Origin: Psychroserpens damuponensis
GTDB lineage: Bacteria > Bacteroidota > Bacteroidia > Flavobacteriales > Flavobacteriaceae
Assembly: GCF_000826655.1 (NCBI RefSeq)
Contig: NZ_JXJO01000009.1
Span: 1-64,000, forward strand
Length of the DNA: 64,000 nucleotides
Direction: 5' to 3'
Both the position numbers and the translations under genes were made by a program. The notes under the pieces were generated by a model. It did not search any database, was not told the DNA's origin, and was given only the letters and a program-made list of their open reading frames with translations. Below, piece by piece: positions 1 through 9,093 of the stretch (position 1 is the first letter of the stretch; each line of letters begins with the position of its first letter).

Positions 1-948
1 GTAATAATTTGGTCTAGAGTAGTTGTGTTTCCACAATCGTCAGTAGCGGTCCAAGTACGTGTAATTGTTTCTGAGTTACCACAATTAGTATTAGCGGTGT
101 CAGTGTAAGAAATTGCTACAGCTCCACAATTATCGCTTCCTGTTGCTGTACCAGTAGTAGATGGATCGATAGAGTCTCCACATTCTACAGTAATATCATT
201 AGGTATATTTAAACTAGGAGCGATATTATCTTCTATAGTAATAATTTGGTCAAGAGCAGTTGTGTTTCCACACTCATCGGTAGCGACCCAAGTACGCGTA
301 ATTGTTTCACTGTTACCACATCCTGTATCAGAAGTGTCACTATACGAAATATTTACGCTACCGCAGTTATCTGTTCCAGTAGCATTTCCTGTTTCAGAAG
401 GATTATAAGAGGCTGTACATTCTACAGTAGCATCTGCTGGGATATTTAAAGTTGGGGCTGTTTTGTCTTCAATAGTTATGGTTTGATTTGATGACATTGT
501 GTTACCACAATCATCGGTAGCTGTCCAAGTTCTAGTAATTATTTCTGAAGAGCCACAATAAGCAATTGATACGTCATTGTAGGACATTGTTACATTACCA
601 CAAGTATCATTTGCTTGAGCATTTCCTGTATTAGAGGGGTTTGTAGAATTTGAACATTCTATAGTGATATCATTGGGTATAATCAATGTAGGAGCTGTAG
701 TGTCTTCTATGATTATGATTTGGTTTGCTGATGTTGTGTTACCACAGTTATCAGTAGCCGTCCACTCACGTTTAATAGTTTGAGTGCTGCCACATTCAAC
801 AACCGAATTGTCATAATACGATATTGTAACCTCACCACAGTTATCACTTCCTGTTGCAGTACCAGTAGCAGAGGGGTTAATAGAGTTATTACATTCTATA
901 GAAATTTTAGGAGGTACATTTAAAGTTGGAGCGATAGTATCATTAATT
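1..948 (-). repeat. Tandem 237-bp coding repeats (79-residue units)
   Basis: Units begin at 1, 238, 475 and 712, each exactly 237 bp apart, and a diverged fifth unit follows from 949. Every unit encodes a 79-residue beta-type module with conserved Cys residues (DNCG, VECxxS, CGxxE) and the TRTW/REW motif. The period is a multiple of three, so unit gain or loss keeps the frame. The array probably continues beyond the left edge. Confidence 0.9.
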
Positions 949-2624
949 ATAATAGTTTGCGTAACATTACTCGAATTACCACAATCATCGGTTATACTAT
1001 ATGTTCTTGTAATTGTTTCAGGACAAGTTAAATTATTTGAAACGTCAGATACAAAAGCTACAAGTGGGTTCAATGTTAAGTTGTCGGACTCATCATAAAC
1101 ATCTTCTATATTGTAGTTAGGTACATCCTCTATACATTGAACAGTGATACTATTTAGATTAGAGGCTGTAGGGGCTTCAGTATCATTCGAAACGATATTG
1201 AAATTAACAGTAACTGAACAATTGTTTGAGTCTGTAACCTCTACAGAATGTGCACCTATATTTATATCATTAAACATATTTGTATCTTGAGATGAACCAC
1301 CATCTAAAGCATAGTTATAAGGAGGATTTCCATTTGTAGCAGATATTACTACTGAGCCATTAGAATTATCTGTGCATTCAACATTAGATTTTGATTCTAC
1401 GGTAGCGGTCAAATCAGAAATTATTAAATCCAGTGAACCTGCTGGTGAGGCACATAAGTCTACGGGATTGTAATAAAATACGTAATATGTGCCAGGAGTA
1501 TTGACAACTGTGTTTGACATATGTGCAGCTGTATTTAAAGGATCTGAATCTGTACTCCAGGTTAATACAGAACCTGCTGGTCCTGGTGAAGTTACATAAG
1601 TATCTAAGTCAATAGAGAATGCTTCACAAAAGATATCTATACCATTACTACCAGTATCTATATTATCTATAGTTAGTGCAGGAGGAATGGCATATCCTTC
1701 TAGGCTAAGTCTTAATCCATCAACTAAAACTACAGATCTTCCCGGATCCTGAGTTTTATAAAAAACATTTACTATGCCTGAATTATCAGACTGAAAAGTA
1801 ATGCAAACTGTCTCCCAAAAAGGATCAATCTCTGTCCAACCACCTGGATTTTGGAACGGTCCAGTGGTTGCAGTAGATAGGGAGACAGGAAAATCATTTA
1901 AGGGATGAACATTCAAATCATCGTGGGTATATGTTAATGGGTCAACAATTTGGTTTCCACCACTACTTATACCAAAATTTAAGTTTGGAATAAACTCAAC
2001 AAAACTACCATCATTATTACTATAACGAGGAATGACAGCAATTTCAAAACATACACGATAAGTCGCATTTGGATGTACCCCTAAATTCTGTTCAATGCTT
2101 TCATTTTGATATGAAAAAATTGAAAATCCTCCACCATCAGGAGAGGGTGAAATAATAGCAGGTGTATCAATGTTGGCATCTACATTTGAATATGATATAT
2201 ATTGTCCTTCTGAATAATCAACGGTTCCTTCATCATTCCAGCAGTCATATATGACGTCACCAGAATAGGTACTACCATCTACAGCTGTTTGAAAGTTTGA
2301 TAGTCCGTTATTATTAGGAGTGATATCAGCCATGTTAAAAGAACCACAAGTAATGACGTTACAAGTTCCTACAGGATTAGTTTCTGTATTTCTTTGATTA
2401 TAAGTAAGACTTGATGTAGCTTTATTTTCATTATATATGGTGGCACGTTTTTTTAACGTTTCCATATAATTTGTAAACTCTTCCCCAGATAATTTACTTG
2501 TCTTTGGCCAATAATCAGACTCTTTATTAGCTTGCTTTTGTGCAAATCCATTATTAATAAATAATAATGACAAAAAACAAATTGTTAATAATTTGAAAAA
2601 AGATGAAGTAATGTTATTTTTCAT
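1..2624 (-). CDS. Large secreted repeat (HYR/Ig-like) surface protein, 5' part only
   Basis: This reading frame starts at an ATG (2622-2624) and stays open to the window edge, so at least 874 residues are present and the C-terminus is missing. The N-terminus is a clear signal peptide (Lys-Asn-Asn, hydrophobic core, cleavage near FAQ). A region of about 250 residues follows that looks like a non-repetitive beta-sandwich domain. After a transitional region come Cys-containing repeats with the recurrent pattern TRTWTATDDCGN and ITVEC. Such proteins in Flavobacteriaceae are usually cell-surface or adhesin-like T9SS cargo, with a sorting or gliding-associated domain at the C-terminus. That end is outside the window, so T9SS export is inference. 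The exact ligand or function cannot be told. Confidence 0.85.
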   Translation of the reverse strand, partial: MKNNITSSFFKLLTICFLSLLFINNGFAQKQANKESDYWPKTSKLSGEEFTNYMETLKKRATIYNENKATSSLTYNQRNTETNPVGTCNVITCGSFNMADITPNNNGLSNFQTAVDGSTYSGDVIYDCWNDEGTVDYSEGQYISYSNVDANIDTPAIISPSPDGGGFSIFSYQNESIEQNLGVHPNATYRVCFEIAVIPRYSNNDGSFVEFIPNLNFGISSGGNQIVDPLTYTHDDLNVHPLNDFPVSLSTATTGPFQNPGGWTEIDPFWETVCITFQSDNSGIVNVFYKTQDPGRSVVLVDGLRLSLEGYAIPPALTIDNIDTGSNGIDIFCEAFSIDLDTYVTSPGPAGSVLTWSTDSDPLNTAAHMSNTVVNTPGTYYVFYYNPVDLCASPAGSLDLIISDLTATVESKSNVECTDNSNGSVVISATNGNPPYNYALDGGSSQDTNMFNDINIGAHSVEVTDSNNCSVTVNFNIVSNDTEAPTASNLNSITVQCIEDVPNYNIEDVYDESDNLTLNPLVAFVSDVSNNLTCPETITRTYSITDDCGNSSNVTQTIIINDTIAPTLNVPPKISIECNNSINPSATGTATGSDNCGEVTISYYDNSVVECGSTQTIKREWTATDNCGNTTSANQIIIIEDTTAPTLIIPNDITIECSNSTNPSNTGNAQANDTCGNVTMSYNDVSIAYCGSSEIITRTWTATDDCGNTMSSNQTITIEDKTAPTLNIPADATVECTASYNPSETGNATGTDNCGSVNISYSDTSDTGCGNSETITRTWVATDECGNTTALDQIITIEDNIAPSLNIPNDITVECGDSIDPSTTGTATGSDNCGAVAISYTDTANTNCGNSETITRTWTATDDCGNTTTLDQII

Positions 2625-2962
2625 AATTTTAGTTGTAAATTTTTTTGCAATAAAAATGATTAACAAACTATATATTTTCGCAAAGCGATATTTTAAAAAT
2701 GATTAATATCTATAATTTACTTTTAAACTTAGTACGCTTAAAAGACATTATAATATTTTTTTGAGGGAAGCAAGGTGATTTATTATACCACTAAATGAAT
2801 TTATTAATATATTTTAGATTTGGGTTTTTTGAAATAAATTAACGGATTAAATGAACTTATTTCTATTACTTTTGATTAATAGAACTGTTAAAGTGTGCAA
2901 AATAAACGTTAAAACGGAGATATGCAACATTTTATCGACAAAAAATGCATTTAAACGAATAA
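2625..2962. other. Gene-free divergent intergenic region
   Basis: This 338-bp AT-rich spacer separates the divergent surface-protein gene and the polyphosphate operon. No ORF or RNA fold was recognised. The only signal supported is a TAnnTTTG-type box facing the operon (2867-2874). Confidence 0.6.
2867..2874 (+). promoter_or_regulatory. Putative -7 box of the sixA-ppk1-ppx operon
   Basis: TACTTTTG matches the Bacteroidota -7 consensus TAnnTTTG and lies about 89 bp before the sixA start. No TTG at the expected upstream distance is visible, so support is from one box only. Confidence 0.4.
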
Positions 2963-3448
2963 ATGAAAACAATTATACTTGTAAGGCATGCAAAATCTTC
3001 ATGGAAACATCAGGTTTCAGACAGAGATAGGCCATTAAAAAAGAGAGGAAATACTGATGCTTCCTTAGTTTCTAATGTTTTTAAAACCAAAAATTTACAG
3101 CTAGATGGTGTGTATTCTAGTCCAGCAAATAGAGCACTCTTAACTTGTAAAATATTTATGGATAATTTAAATTATGATCATACTAAACTATCAATAAAGG
3201 AAGACTTGTATGACTTTGGAGGAGAACAGGTTATTGATTTTTTAAGAAGTTTAAATGAAAATTATCAAAACGTTATGATTTTTGGACATAATCATGCTTT
3301 CACATCAATTTGCAATATATTTGGTAATTCATATATTGATAATCTACCAACAAGTGGTTTAGTAGTCATTGATTTTGATGTAAAATCATGGATAGATATT
3401 AATAAAGGAAACACGAGATTTACAATTTTCCCAAGAGATTTAAAATAA
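2963..3448 (+). CDS. sixA: SixA-type phosphohistidine phosphatase (histidine phosphatase family)
   Basis: A 161-residue protein with the LVRHAKSSW signature at residues 6-14, where the RH(A/G) histidine is the phospho-acceptor, and a second conserved GHNHAF motif near residue 108. The length fits the short, cytoplasmic SixA group of the phosphoglycerate-mutase-like superfamily, which dephosphorylates phosphohistidine. The actual substrate here is unknown. Its stop overlaps the ppk1 start by one base (TAATG), so it is the first gene of a translationally coupled operon with ppk1 and ppx. That context suggests a role linked to polyphosphate or phosphohistidine turnover (inference). Confidence 0.85.
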   Translation: MKTIILVRHAKSSWKHQVSDRDRPLKKRGNTDASLVSNVFKTKNLQLDGVYSSPANRALLTCKIFMDNLNYDHTKLSIKEDLYDFGGEQVIDFLRSLNENYQNVMIFGHNHAFTSICNIFGNSYIDNLPTSGLVVIDFDVKSWIDINKGNTRFTIFPRDLK

Positions 3449-5499
3449 TGACGAAAGATAAAAATAGCTATATAAATAGAGAGTTAAGTTGGCTTCAATT
3501 TAATGATAGAGTTTTACAAGAAGCAGCAGATGAAAGTGTACCGTTAATAGAGCGCTTTCGGTTTTTAGGGATCTTTTCAAATAATTTGGATGAGTTCTTT
3601 AAAGTACGTTATGCTACTGTAAAACGAATCGATGAAGCTGGTAAAGGCGGTAAAAGTGAGCTGGGAATCAAAGCTTCTGAACTTTTAAAAATCATTACTC
3701 AAGTTGTTATTAAACAGCAAAGTACGAGTTTAGATATATTGGCAAACATTGGTCAAAAATTGGAGAATGAAGGGGTTTATATTGTTAATGAGACTACTAT
3801 AAAAAAAGAACATCATGATTTTGTAAAAAAATATTTTATCGAGAATGTAAGTCCAGCATTGGTAACAATAGTTTTAAATGATTCCTTAGAATTGCCGGTA
3901 CTTAAAGATATTTCGGCGTATTTGGCAGTTAAAATGGAGTTTGAAAATGGTCAAAAACAATTCGCTCTTATTGAAATTCCTAAATCTATGGATCGTTTTA
4001 TTGTGCTTCCTTCAATAGAAGGGAAGAGCTATATTATGATTTTAGATGATATATTAAGATATTGTTTAGATGATATCTTCAACATTTTTAATTATACTAG
4101 TATTGATGCTAATATGATTAAAATCACTAGAGATGGTGAATTGGATTTTGATAGTGATTTAAGTAAAAGTTTTATTGAAAAAATTTCTGATAGTGTAAAA
4201 GACCGTCAAATTGGTGACCCTGTTCGTTTTGTTTATGATAAAACGATAGATGAAGAAACATTAGTCTATCTCATGGATAAAATGGGAATAGAAACTAAAG
4301 ATAGTGTGATTCCTGGTGGCCGTTATCATAATCGAAGAGATTATATGGATTTTCCAAGTTTAGGAAGAACAGATTTGCTGTATCAGAAAATTACGCCATT
4401 AAAAGTTAAAGGGTTAAGTATTCAAAACAGTATTTTCAGTTCTATTGCCATAAAAGATTATTTGCTACACACACCTTATCAAACCTTTTCTTATGTAGTA
4501 AAGTTTCTTAGGGAAGCTGCACTAGATCCACAAGTGAAATCCATTAAAATTACTATCTATAGACTCGCTCAAATTTCGCATATTGCCAGTTCATTAATAA
4601 ATGCTGCTAAAAACGGTAAAAAAGTAACTGTAGTTATTGAGCTTAGAGCACGATTTGATGAACAAGCAAATATAGATTATGCAGAGCAAATGCAAGATGA
4701 AGGTGTGAATCTATTATTTGGTGTTGCTGGTTTAAAAGTGCATAGTAAAATTTGTGTAATTGAACGTGAAGAAGGAAATACGATAAAACGATACGGATTT
4801 ATAAGTACAGGAAATTTTAACGAATCTACTGCTAAAGTTTATACCGATTTTACATTGTTTACGGCAAATCAAAAAATATTGAAAGATATTAATAAAGTGT
4901 TTAACTTTTTTAATACAAACTATCGTATCCATAGATATAAACACATTATTACATCTCCACATTACACAAAATCAAAACTCTTTGCGCTTATTGATACTGA
5001 AATAGAAAATGTAAAACAAGGCAAAACAGCTTACATTAAACTTAAATTAAACAGTATATCTAGTTATAAAATGATTGATAAACTCTACGAGGCGAGTAGA
5101 GCTGGAGTTAAAATTCAAATGATAGTAAGAGGTATTTGTTGTTTAATTCCTGGTGTTAAAGGTATGAGCGAAAATATTGAAGTCATTAGTATCATTGATA
5201 AATTTCTAGAACATACAAGATTATATGTATTTTGTAATGATAATGATACAAAGGTTTATATTTCTTCGGCAGATTGGATGACACGTAATATTGAAAATAG
5301 AGTAGAAGTGAGTTGCCCAATTTATCAAGAAGATATTAAACAAGAATTATTAGATGTTTTTGATATTTGCTGGAATGACAACGTGAAAGCAAGAATAATT
5401 GAAGGCGCTCAAAATAATGAGTATCGAAAAAATAATAAAGAAAAAGTAAGAGCGCAGTTTGCGCTTTACGATTATTTCAAAGAAAAACTGAATTCATAG
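3448..5499 (+). CDS. ppk1: Polyphosphate kinase 1
   Basis: A 683-residue protein, the usual length for PPK1, which reversibly transfers the ATP gamma-phosphate to polyphosphate. The N-terminal domain opens with the family motif NRELSWLQFN (residues 9-18). The autophosphorylated histidine is in GLKVHSK (His432) and the second conserved histidine in FLEHTR (His589), both in the phospholipase-D-like C-terminal domains. It overlaps sixA by one base and ends three bases before ppx, so kinase and phosphatase are co-transcribed. Confidence 0.97.
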   Translation: MTKDKNSYINRELSWLQFNDRVLQEAADESVPLIERFRFLGIFSNNLDEFFKVRYATVKRIDEAGKGGKSELGIKASELLKIITQVVIKQQSTSLDILANIGQKLENEGVYIVNETTIKKEHHDFVKKYFIENVSPALVTIVLNDSLELPVLKDISAYLAVKMEFENGQKQFALIEIPKSMDRFIVLPSIEGKSYIMILDDILRYCLDDIFNIFNYTSIDANMIKITRDGELDFDSDLSKSFIEKISDSVKDRQIGDPVRFVYDKTIDEETLVYLMDKMGIETKDSVIPGGRYHNRRDYMDFPSLGRTDLLYQKITPLKVKGLSIQNSIFSSIAIKDYLLHTPYQTFSYVVKFLREAALDPQVKSIKITIYRLAQISHIASSLINAAKNGKKVTVVIELRARFDEQANIDYAEQMQDEGVNLLFGVAGLKVHSKICVIEREEGNTIKRYGFISTGNFNESTAKVYTDFTLFTANQKILKDINKVFNFFNTNYRIHRYKHIITSPHYTKSKLFALIDTEIENVKQGKTAYIKLKLNSISSYKMIDKLYEASRAGVKIQMIVRGICCLIPGVKGMSENIEVISIIDKFLEHTRLYVFCNDNDTKVYISSADWMTRNIENRVEVSCPIYQEDIKQELLDVFDICWNDNVKARIIEGAQNNEYRKNNKEKVRAQFALYDYFKEKLNS

Positions 5500-5502
5500 T
5501 GT

Positions 5503-6408
5503 ATGTTAAGCATTAAAAAATATGCCGCAATAGATATTGGTTCTAATGCAGTTAGGCTTTTGATTTCTAGTATTATAGAGCAAAAAGGTCATCCGGTTAA
5601 ATTTAAAAAAACCTCTTTAGTTCGTGTGCCTATTAGGTTGGGAGCAGATGTGTTTTTGACCGGTAAAATTTCTGAAGGAAATAAAAAGCGCATGCTAGAT
5701 ACCATGTTTGCCTTTAAATTATTAATGAAATCTCATAAGGTGGTCACGTATAAGGCGTGTGCTACATCAGCAATGCGTGAAGCTGATAACGGACCCAAAT
5801 TATCCAAACTCATTTCAAAACATGCAAATATTGATATTGATATCATTGGAGGAGAAGAAGAAGCTGCTATAATTGCAGCTACAGACTTGCATTCGTATAT
5901 AAAACCAGATAAAACGTACCTATATGTAGATGTTGGTGGTGGTAGTACAGAGTTTAGTGTTATTCACCTAGGGAATACAGTTGCGTCAAAATCATTTAAA
6001 ATAGGAACGGTTAGGTTGCTCAATGATATTGTTAAAAAAGAGACTTGGCAAGAATTAGAAACGTGGATCAAAGCCAATACTATGGGTTATGATGTTCTCG
6101 ATCTCATTGGGTCTGGTGGTAACATTAATAAAATATTTAAAATTTCGGGAAAAGCTATAGGTAAGCCGCTAACGTATTTCTATTTAACCTCTTATTACAA
6201 TAAATTGCAAACCTATTCGTATGAAGAACGTATCACAGAGCTAGAACTTAATCAAGATCGTGCAGATGTGATTATACCAGCAACTAGAATTTATTTATCT
6301 GCTATGAAATGGAGTGGTGCTAAAGATATTTATGTGCCTAAAATTGGTTTGTCAGACGGAATTATTAAAAGTATTTTCTTTAAAACAGTATCAAGTATAG
6401 ATCTTTAA
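5503..6408 (+). CDS. ppx: Ppx/GppA-family exopolyphosphatase
   Basis: A 301-residue member of the ASKHA (actin-like) Ppx/GppA phosphatases. It has the phosphate-1 motif AIDIGSNAVRL at residues 9-19, the phosphate-2 motif DVGGGSTEF from about residue 143, and an IGLSDGI motif near the C-terminus. It is the short form, without the C-terminal HD-like domain of E. coli Ppx. It starts three bases after ppk1 and probably degrades polyphosphate. Cleavage of pppGpp (GppA activity) cannot be excluded from sequence. Confidence 0.92.
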   Translation: MLSIKKYAAIDIGSNAVRLLISSIIEQKGHPVKFKKTSLVRVPIRLGADVFLTGKISEGNKKRMLDTMFAFKLLMKSHKVVTYKACATSAMREADNGPKLSKLISKHANIDIDIIGGEEEAAIIAATDLHSYIKPDKTYLYVDVGGGSTEFSVIHLGNTVASKSFKIGTVRLLNDIVKKETWQELETWIKANTMGYDVLDLIGSGGNINKIFKISGKAIGKPLTYFYLTSYYNKLQTYSYEERITELELNQDRADVIIPATRIYLSAMKWSGAKDIYVPKIGLSDGIIKSIFFKTVSSIDL

Positions 6409-6567
6409 AGAATTGAATGTTAAGCGCATTTTAAGCTCAGAAAAACGATATTAATTTTTTATTTTTAAATTTCAGCCTATATTAGCAGTCTCAAATCTTT
6501 GCTAATAGTTAGTAGGATTTAGAACGTATTCTCGATAATTAGAGAACCCTAATTTAAAATATTTGTA

Positions 6568-7101
6568 ATGAAATCAATTTTACTTACCTTATTATTATGT
6601 ATTACTGTAACAACATTGTCTTTCTCTCAAGAAGTGAGCTATGGAGTTAGAGGTGGATTAAATATTTCAAATTTAGATTTTGATCCAGATGCAACATTTA
6701 CTAATCAACATAGAAACGGATTTGCCTTTGGAGGATTTGTAGATTACGGTGTTTCAGATAATTTTTCGGTTCAATTTGAAGTGCAATATTCTGCCGAAGG
6801 TGGAAAAGCAGACGAGTTAAGAGCAGACTATATCCAAATGCCAATTATGGCACGTTTTGGCCTAGGTGATAAATTCTCTGTTGGTGTTGGACCCATGGCA
6901 AGTTTAAAAACTTGGAAAGATAATGATGGTTTTGCAACATTTACATTCTCTGGAGTTGGAGGCGTTGAATATATGATTACCGATGAATTGTTTATTGATG
7001 CACGTGTTCACTATGGTTTAAGTAATATACTAGATGATGAAGTTACAGACTTAGAAGCACAAAACACAACCTTTCAATTTGGTTTTGGTATTAGAATCTA
7101 A
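6568..7101 (+). CDS. Outer-membrane beta-barrel (porin family) protein
   Basis: A 177-residue protein with a signal peptide (cleavage near SFSQ, residue 20). It then shows alternating short beta-strand segments, starting with YGVRGGLNISN and ending in FQFGFGIRI, the pattern of the PF13568-like small eight-stranded barrels common in Bacteroidota. Predicted location is the outer membrane. Function is unknown. It is a single gene followed by a strong terminator shared with the convergent gene. Confidence 0.82.
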   Translation: MKSILLTLLLCITVTTLSFSQEVSYGVRGGLNISNLDFDPDATFTNQHRNGFAFGGFVDYGVSDNFSVQFEVQYSAEGGKADELRADYIQMPIMARFGLGDKFSVGVGPMASLKTWKDNDGFATFTFSGVGGVEYMITDELFIDARVHYGLSNILDDEVTDLEAQNTTFQFGFGIRI

Positions 7102-7122
7102 TTACCCTCAAATATAAAATAG

Positions 7123-7153
7123 AAAAGCTTCAGTGTTATACTGAAGCTTTTTT
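7123..7153. terminator. Bidirectional terminator between convergent genes
   Basis: A 12-bp perfect stem (AAAAGCTTCAGT with its complement), loop GTTAT, and A/T tracts on both sides. It serves the barrel gene on the + strand and the T9SS cargo gene on the - strand. Confidence 0.85.
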
Positions 7154-7182
7154 ATGCGTTTTATTTTTTTTCTGCGGAAATA

Positions 7183-7902
7183 TTACTCCTTGATAAATTT
7201 AACCGTTTCAAAAATAGCATCATCGGTAGATACTTTTAAGAAGTATAATCCAGATTGTAATTGATTTACATTAATCGAATTAGAGTCTAAAACACCATTT
7301 GTAACATGTTGACCACTAATAGAAAAAATGTCGTAGTTTGAACCGACTAAGTTTTGTGCAGTAGAAAGGTTTAAACTATTGGCTACAGGATTTCTGCTTA
7401 ATGATATTTCCGAAGTAATAAGCTCGTTTTCGTGTATTGATAAAGTTTGTCTACCATAGAAAGCTTGATTTCCATTTAATAAGTTTGTAATAACTAAAGT
7501 CGCATCTTCTCCAGTTCCTGTAATATCATAGTTGAGTTCTGAAAGTGGGTTTGATGATAAAACCATGTAAAAATATTGAGTTTCAAAAAGATTCTCTTCA
7601 TTAGTGTTACAAGGATTCCCTTGTGTTTCGGTAAAACTATCAATGTCGAGAGTTTGTTGAGCATTAAAATGATAAGTACCTCCATAGCCTGAACAAATGG
7701 CAAATCCGAAGAATTCGAATTCATTGTTATTAATTGGATCAGACCAAAATTCAATTGCAGGTAATATAGAACTTGGATTGTTAACTTGATTTGAATCAAT
7801 GACTAAATGATATAAAAACCATTCCCCAAAAAGATCGTCATCCTGAGCAGACGATAAATTAAAAGAAAACAATAAAATAAAAAGTAAGTATATCTGTTTC
7901 AT
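7183..7902 (-). CDS. Secreted protein with T9SS type A C-terminal sorting domain
   Basis: A 239-residue protein with a signal peptide (cleavage near SSAQ, residue 20). Residues 21-150 form an uncharacterised, possibly lipocalin-like beta domain beginning LFGEWFLYHLV. The last ~75 residues have the Por-secretion-tail pattern: SLSRNPVANSL, DIFSISGQHV, LQSGLYFLKV and a final KFIKE. Export across the outer membrane by T9SS follows from this tail. The role of the N-terminal domain is unknown. It lies downstream of the miaE-like gene on the same strand, 33 bp away. Confidence 0.85.
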   Translation of the reverse strand: MKQIYLLFILLFSFNLSSAQDDDLFGEWFLYHLVIDSNQVNNPSSILPAIEFWSDPINNNEFEFFGFAICSGYGGTYHFNAQQTLDIDSFTETQGNPCNTNEENLFETQYFYMVLSSNPLSELNYDITGTGEDATLVITNLLNGNQAFYGRQTLSIHENELITSEISLSRNPVANSLNLSTAQNLVGSNYDIFSISGQHVTNGVLDSNSINVNQLQSGLYFLKVSTDDAIFETVKFIKE

Positions 7903-7935
7903 AAGTTAATTAATTTTCCATCTAAGATAAAAAAA

Positions 7936-8517
7936 TTAACCATGTATCGTCTCTTTTTTGCTTAAATCTTTCATAATATCTGCTTCATAATCAAGAAGTT
8001 GTTGCCATTTCTCATCAACATCGTCACGGTCTCCATACTGTCTAGCAAAACCTAAAAACATCGTATAATGATTGGCTTCACTAACCATTAAATTTCTATA
8101 AAACTCTGCAAGATCTTTGTCTTTTAATTCTTCAGAGAGTAATCTAAAACGCTCACAACTTCTAGCTTCAATAAGTGCTGCATATAATAATCTGTGCACC
8201 AATTGAGTCGTTCTACTTCCGCCTTTTGGGAAAAACTTAAGTAACTGTATCACATACTCATCTTTACGATCACGACCTAAAACCCAACCATTAGCAATGA
8301 TTCTATCATGAACCATTTTAAAATGACTAATTTCTTCTTTTACAAGCGCAGTCATCTCAGTTACTAATTCAGTATATTCAGGGAAACTTACAATAAGTGA
8401 AATGGCAGTACTCGTTGCTTTTTGCTCACAATAAGCGTGATCTGTAAGAATCTCTTCTATGTTTTTTTCAACGATATTGACCCATCTAGGATCTGTTGGT
8501 AATTTTAATCCTAACAT
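7936..8517 (-). CDS. miaE: tRNA-(ms2io6A)-hydroxylase, MiaE-like
   Basis: A 193-residue ferritin-like diiron protein of the MiaE family, which hydroxylates the isopentenyl group of ms2i6A37 in tRNA. Carboxylate and histidine iron ligands are visible as YCEQKA, EEISHF, EARSCERF and EANHYTMF. The length fits the family. It starts two bases after the upstream lipoprotein gene, so the two are probably co-transcribed. Assignment rests on the motif set and overall similarity. Substrate is inferred from the family. Confidence 0.9.
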   Translation of the reverse strand: MLGLKLPTDPRWVNIVEKNIEEILTDHAYCEQKATSTAISLIVSFPEYTELVTEMTALVKEEISHFKMVHDRIIANGWVLGRDRKDEYVIQLLKFFPKGGSRTTQLVHRLLYAALIEARSCERFRLLSEELKDKDLAEFYRNLMVSEANHYTMFLGFARQYGDRDDVDEKWQQLLDYEADIMKDLSKKETIHG

Positions 8518-8519
8518 AA

Positions 8520-9083
8520 TTAACTATGGTCTTCTATTAATGTTAAACGTTCGTTACCTAATTTGTCAATGAGGATTTCGTACAATTTAAACGCTTTATT
8601 CTTCGGGTTTAATATAGAAACACCCAATGATAATGTCAAATTATTTGAGGTTTCTTGATTGACCCAAACATGTTCTAAAGTTGCATTATTCCAAAAATCT
8701 GAAGTTTCAAAATCTTTAAATTTTTCTACGGAAATGTGCCTGTCATAAATAATTTTATCTTCTACACTAACTACGATATCAGATTCAAAAACACGATGAA
8801 ATTGCGATGTTTTATGTAAGTTTTTTACAGTCTCGTTGAGTAGTATTTTCTTATCCATAACCGTATAATTCTTTACGCTTACTCTAAACGTTTTAGATAT
8901 GATAGAATCTGTTTTAGTTTCTGTGTAACCTTCAGGATAATAATCTTTTAAGTCAATTAATATCTCGCGATTGTTAAACTCTGAAACGGCATCATTTAAT
9001 CGGTCAATTTTACTTTTTCTACCATCGCAAGACGATAAAATTAATACTATAATTACAGGAATAAAAAGAACTAGTTTTTTCAT
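8520..9083 (-). CDS. Hypothetical lipoprotein
   Basis: The chosen start is the ATG at 9083 (MKKLVLF), which gives a clean lipoprotein signal peptide with lipobox LILSSC. A longer frame to 9110 would add nine non-signal residues and overlap the dnaX tail. The mature part, about 165 residues, is rich in charged and beta-forming residues. I recognise no family. It is between the dnaX tail (10 bp upstream) and miaE (2 bp downstream), probably in one operon. Confidence 0.75.
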   Translation of the reverse strand: MKKLVLFIPVIIVLILSSCDGRKSKIDRLNDAVSEFNNREILIDLKDYYPEGYTETKTDSIISKTFRVSVKNYTVMDKKILLNETVKNLHKTSQFHRVFESDIVVSVEDKIIYDRHISVEKFKDFETSDFWNNATLEHVWVNQETSNNLTLSLGVSILNPKNKAFKLYEILIDKLGNERLTLIEDHS

Positions 9084-9093
9084 ATTAATTGAT

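Noticed and set aside
246-449. ORF on the + strand (67 residues)
   Set aside because: It is antisense to the strongly coding repeat frame on the - strand, so it is a shadow.
1-948. CRISPR-like regular array
   Set aside because: The 237-bp units are coding, in frame and diverge between copies. There are no short direct repeats with unique spacers.
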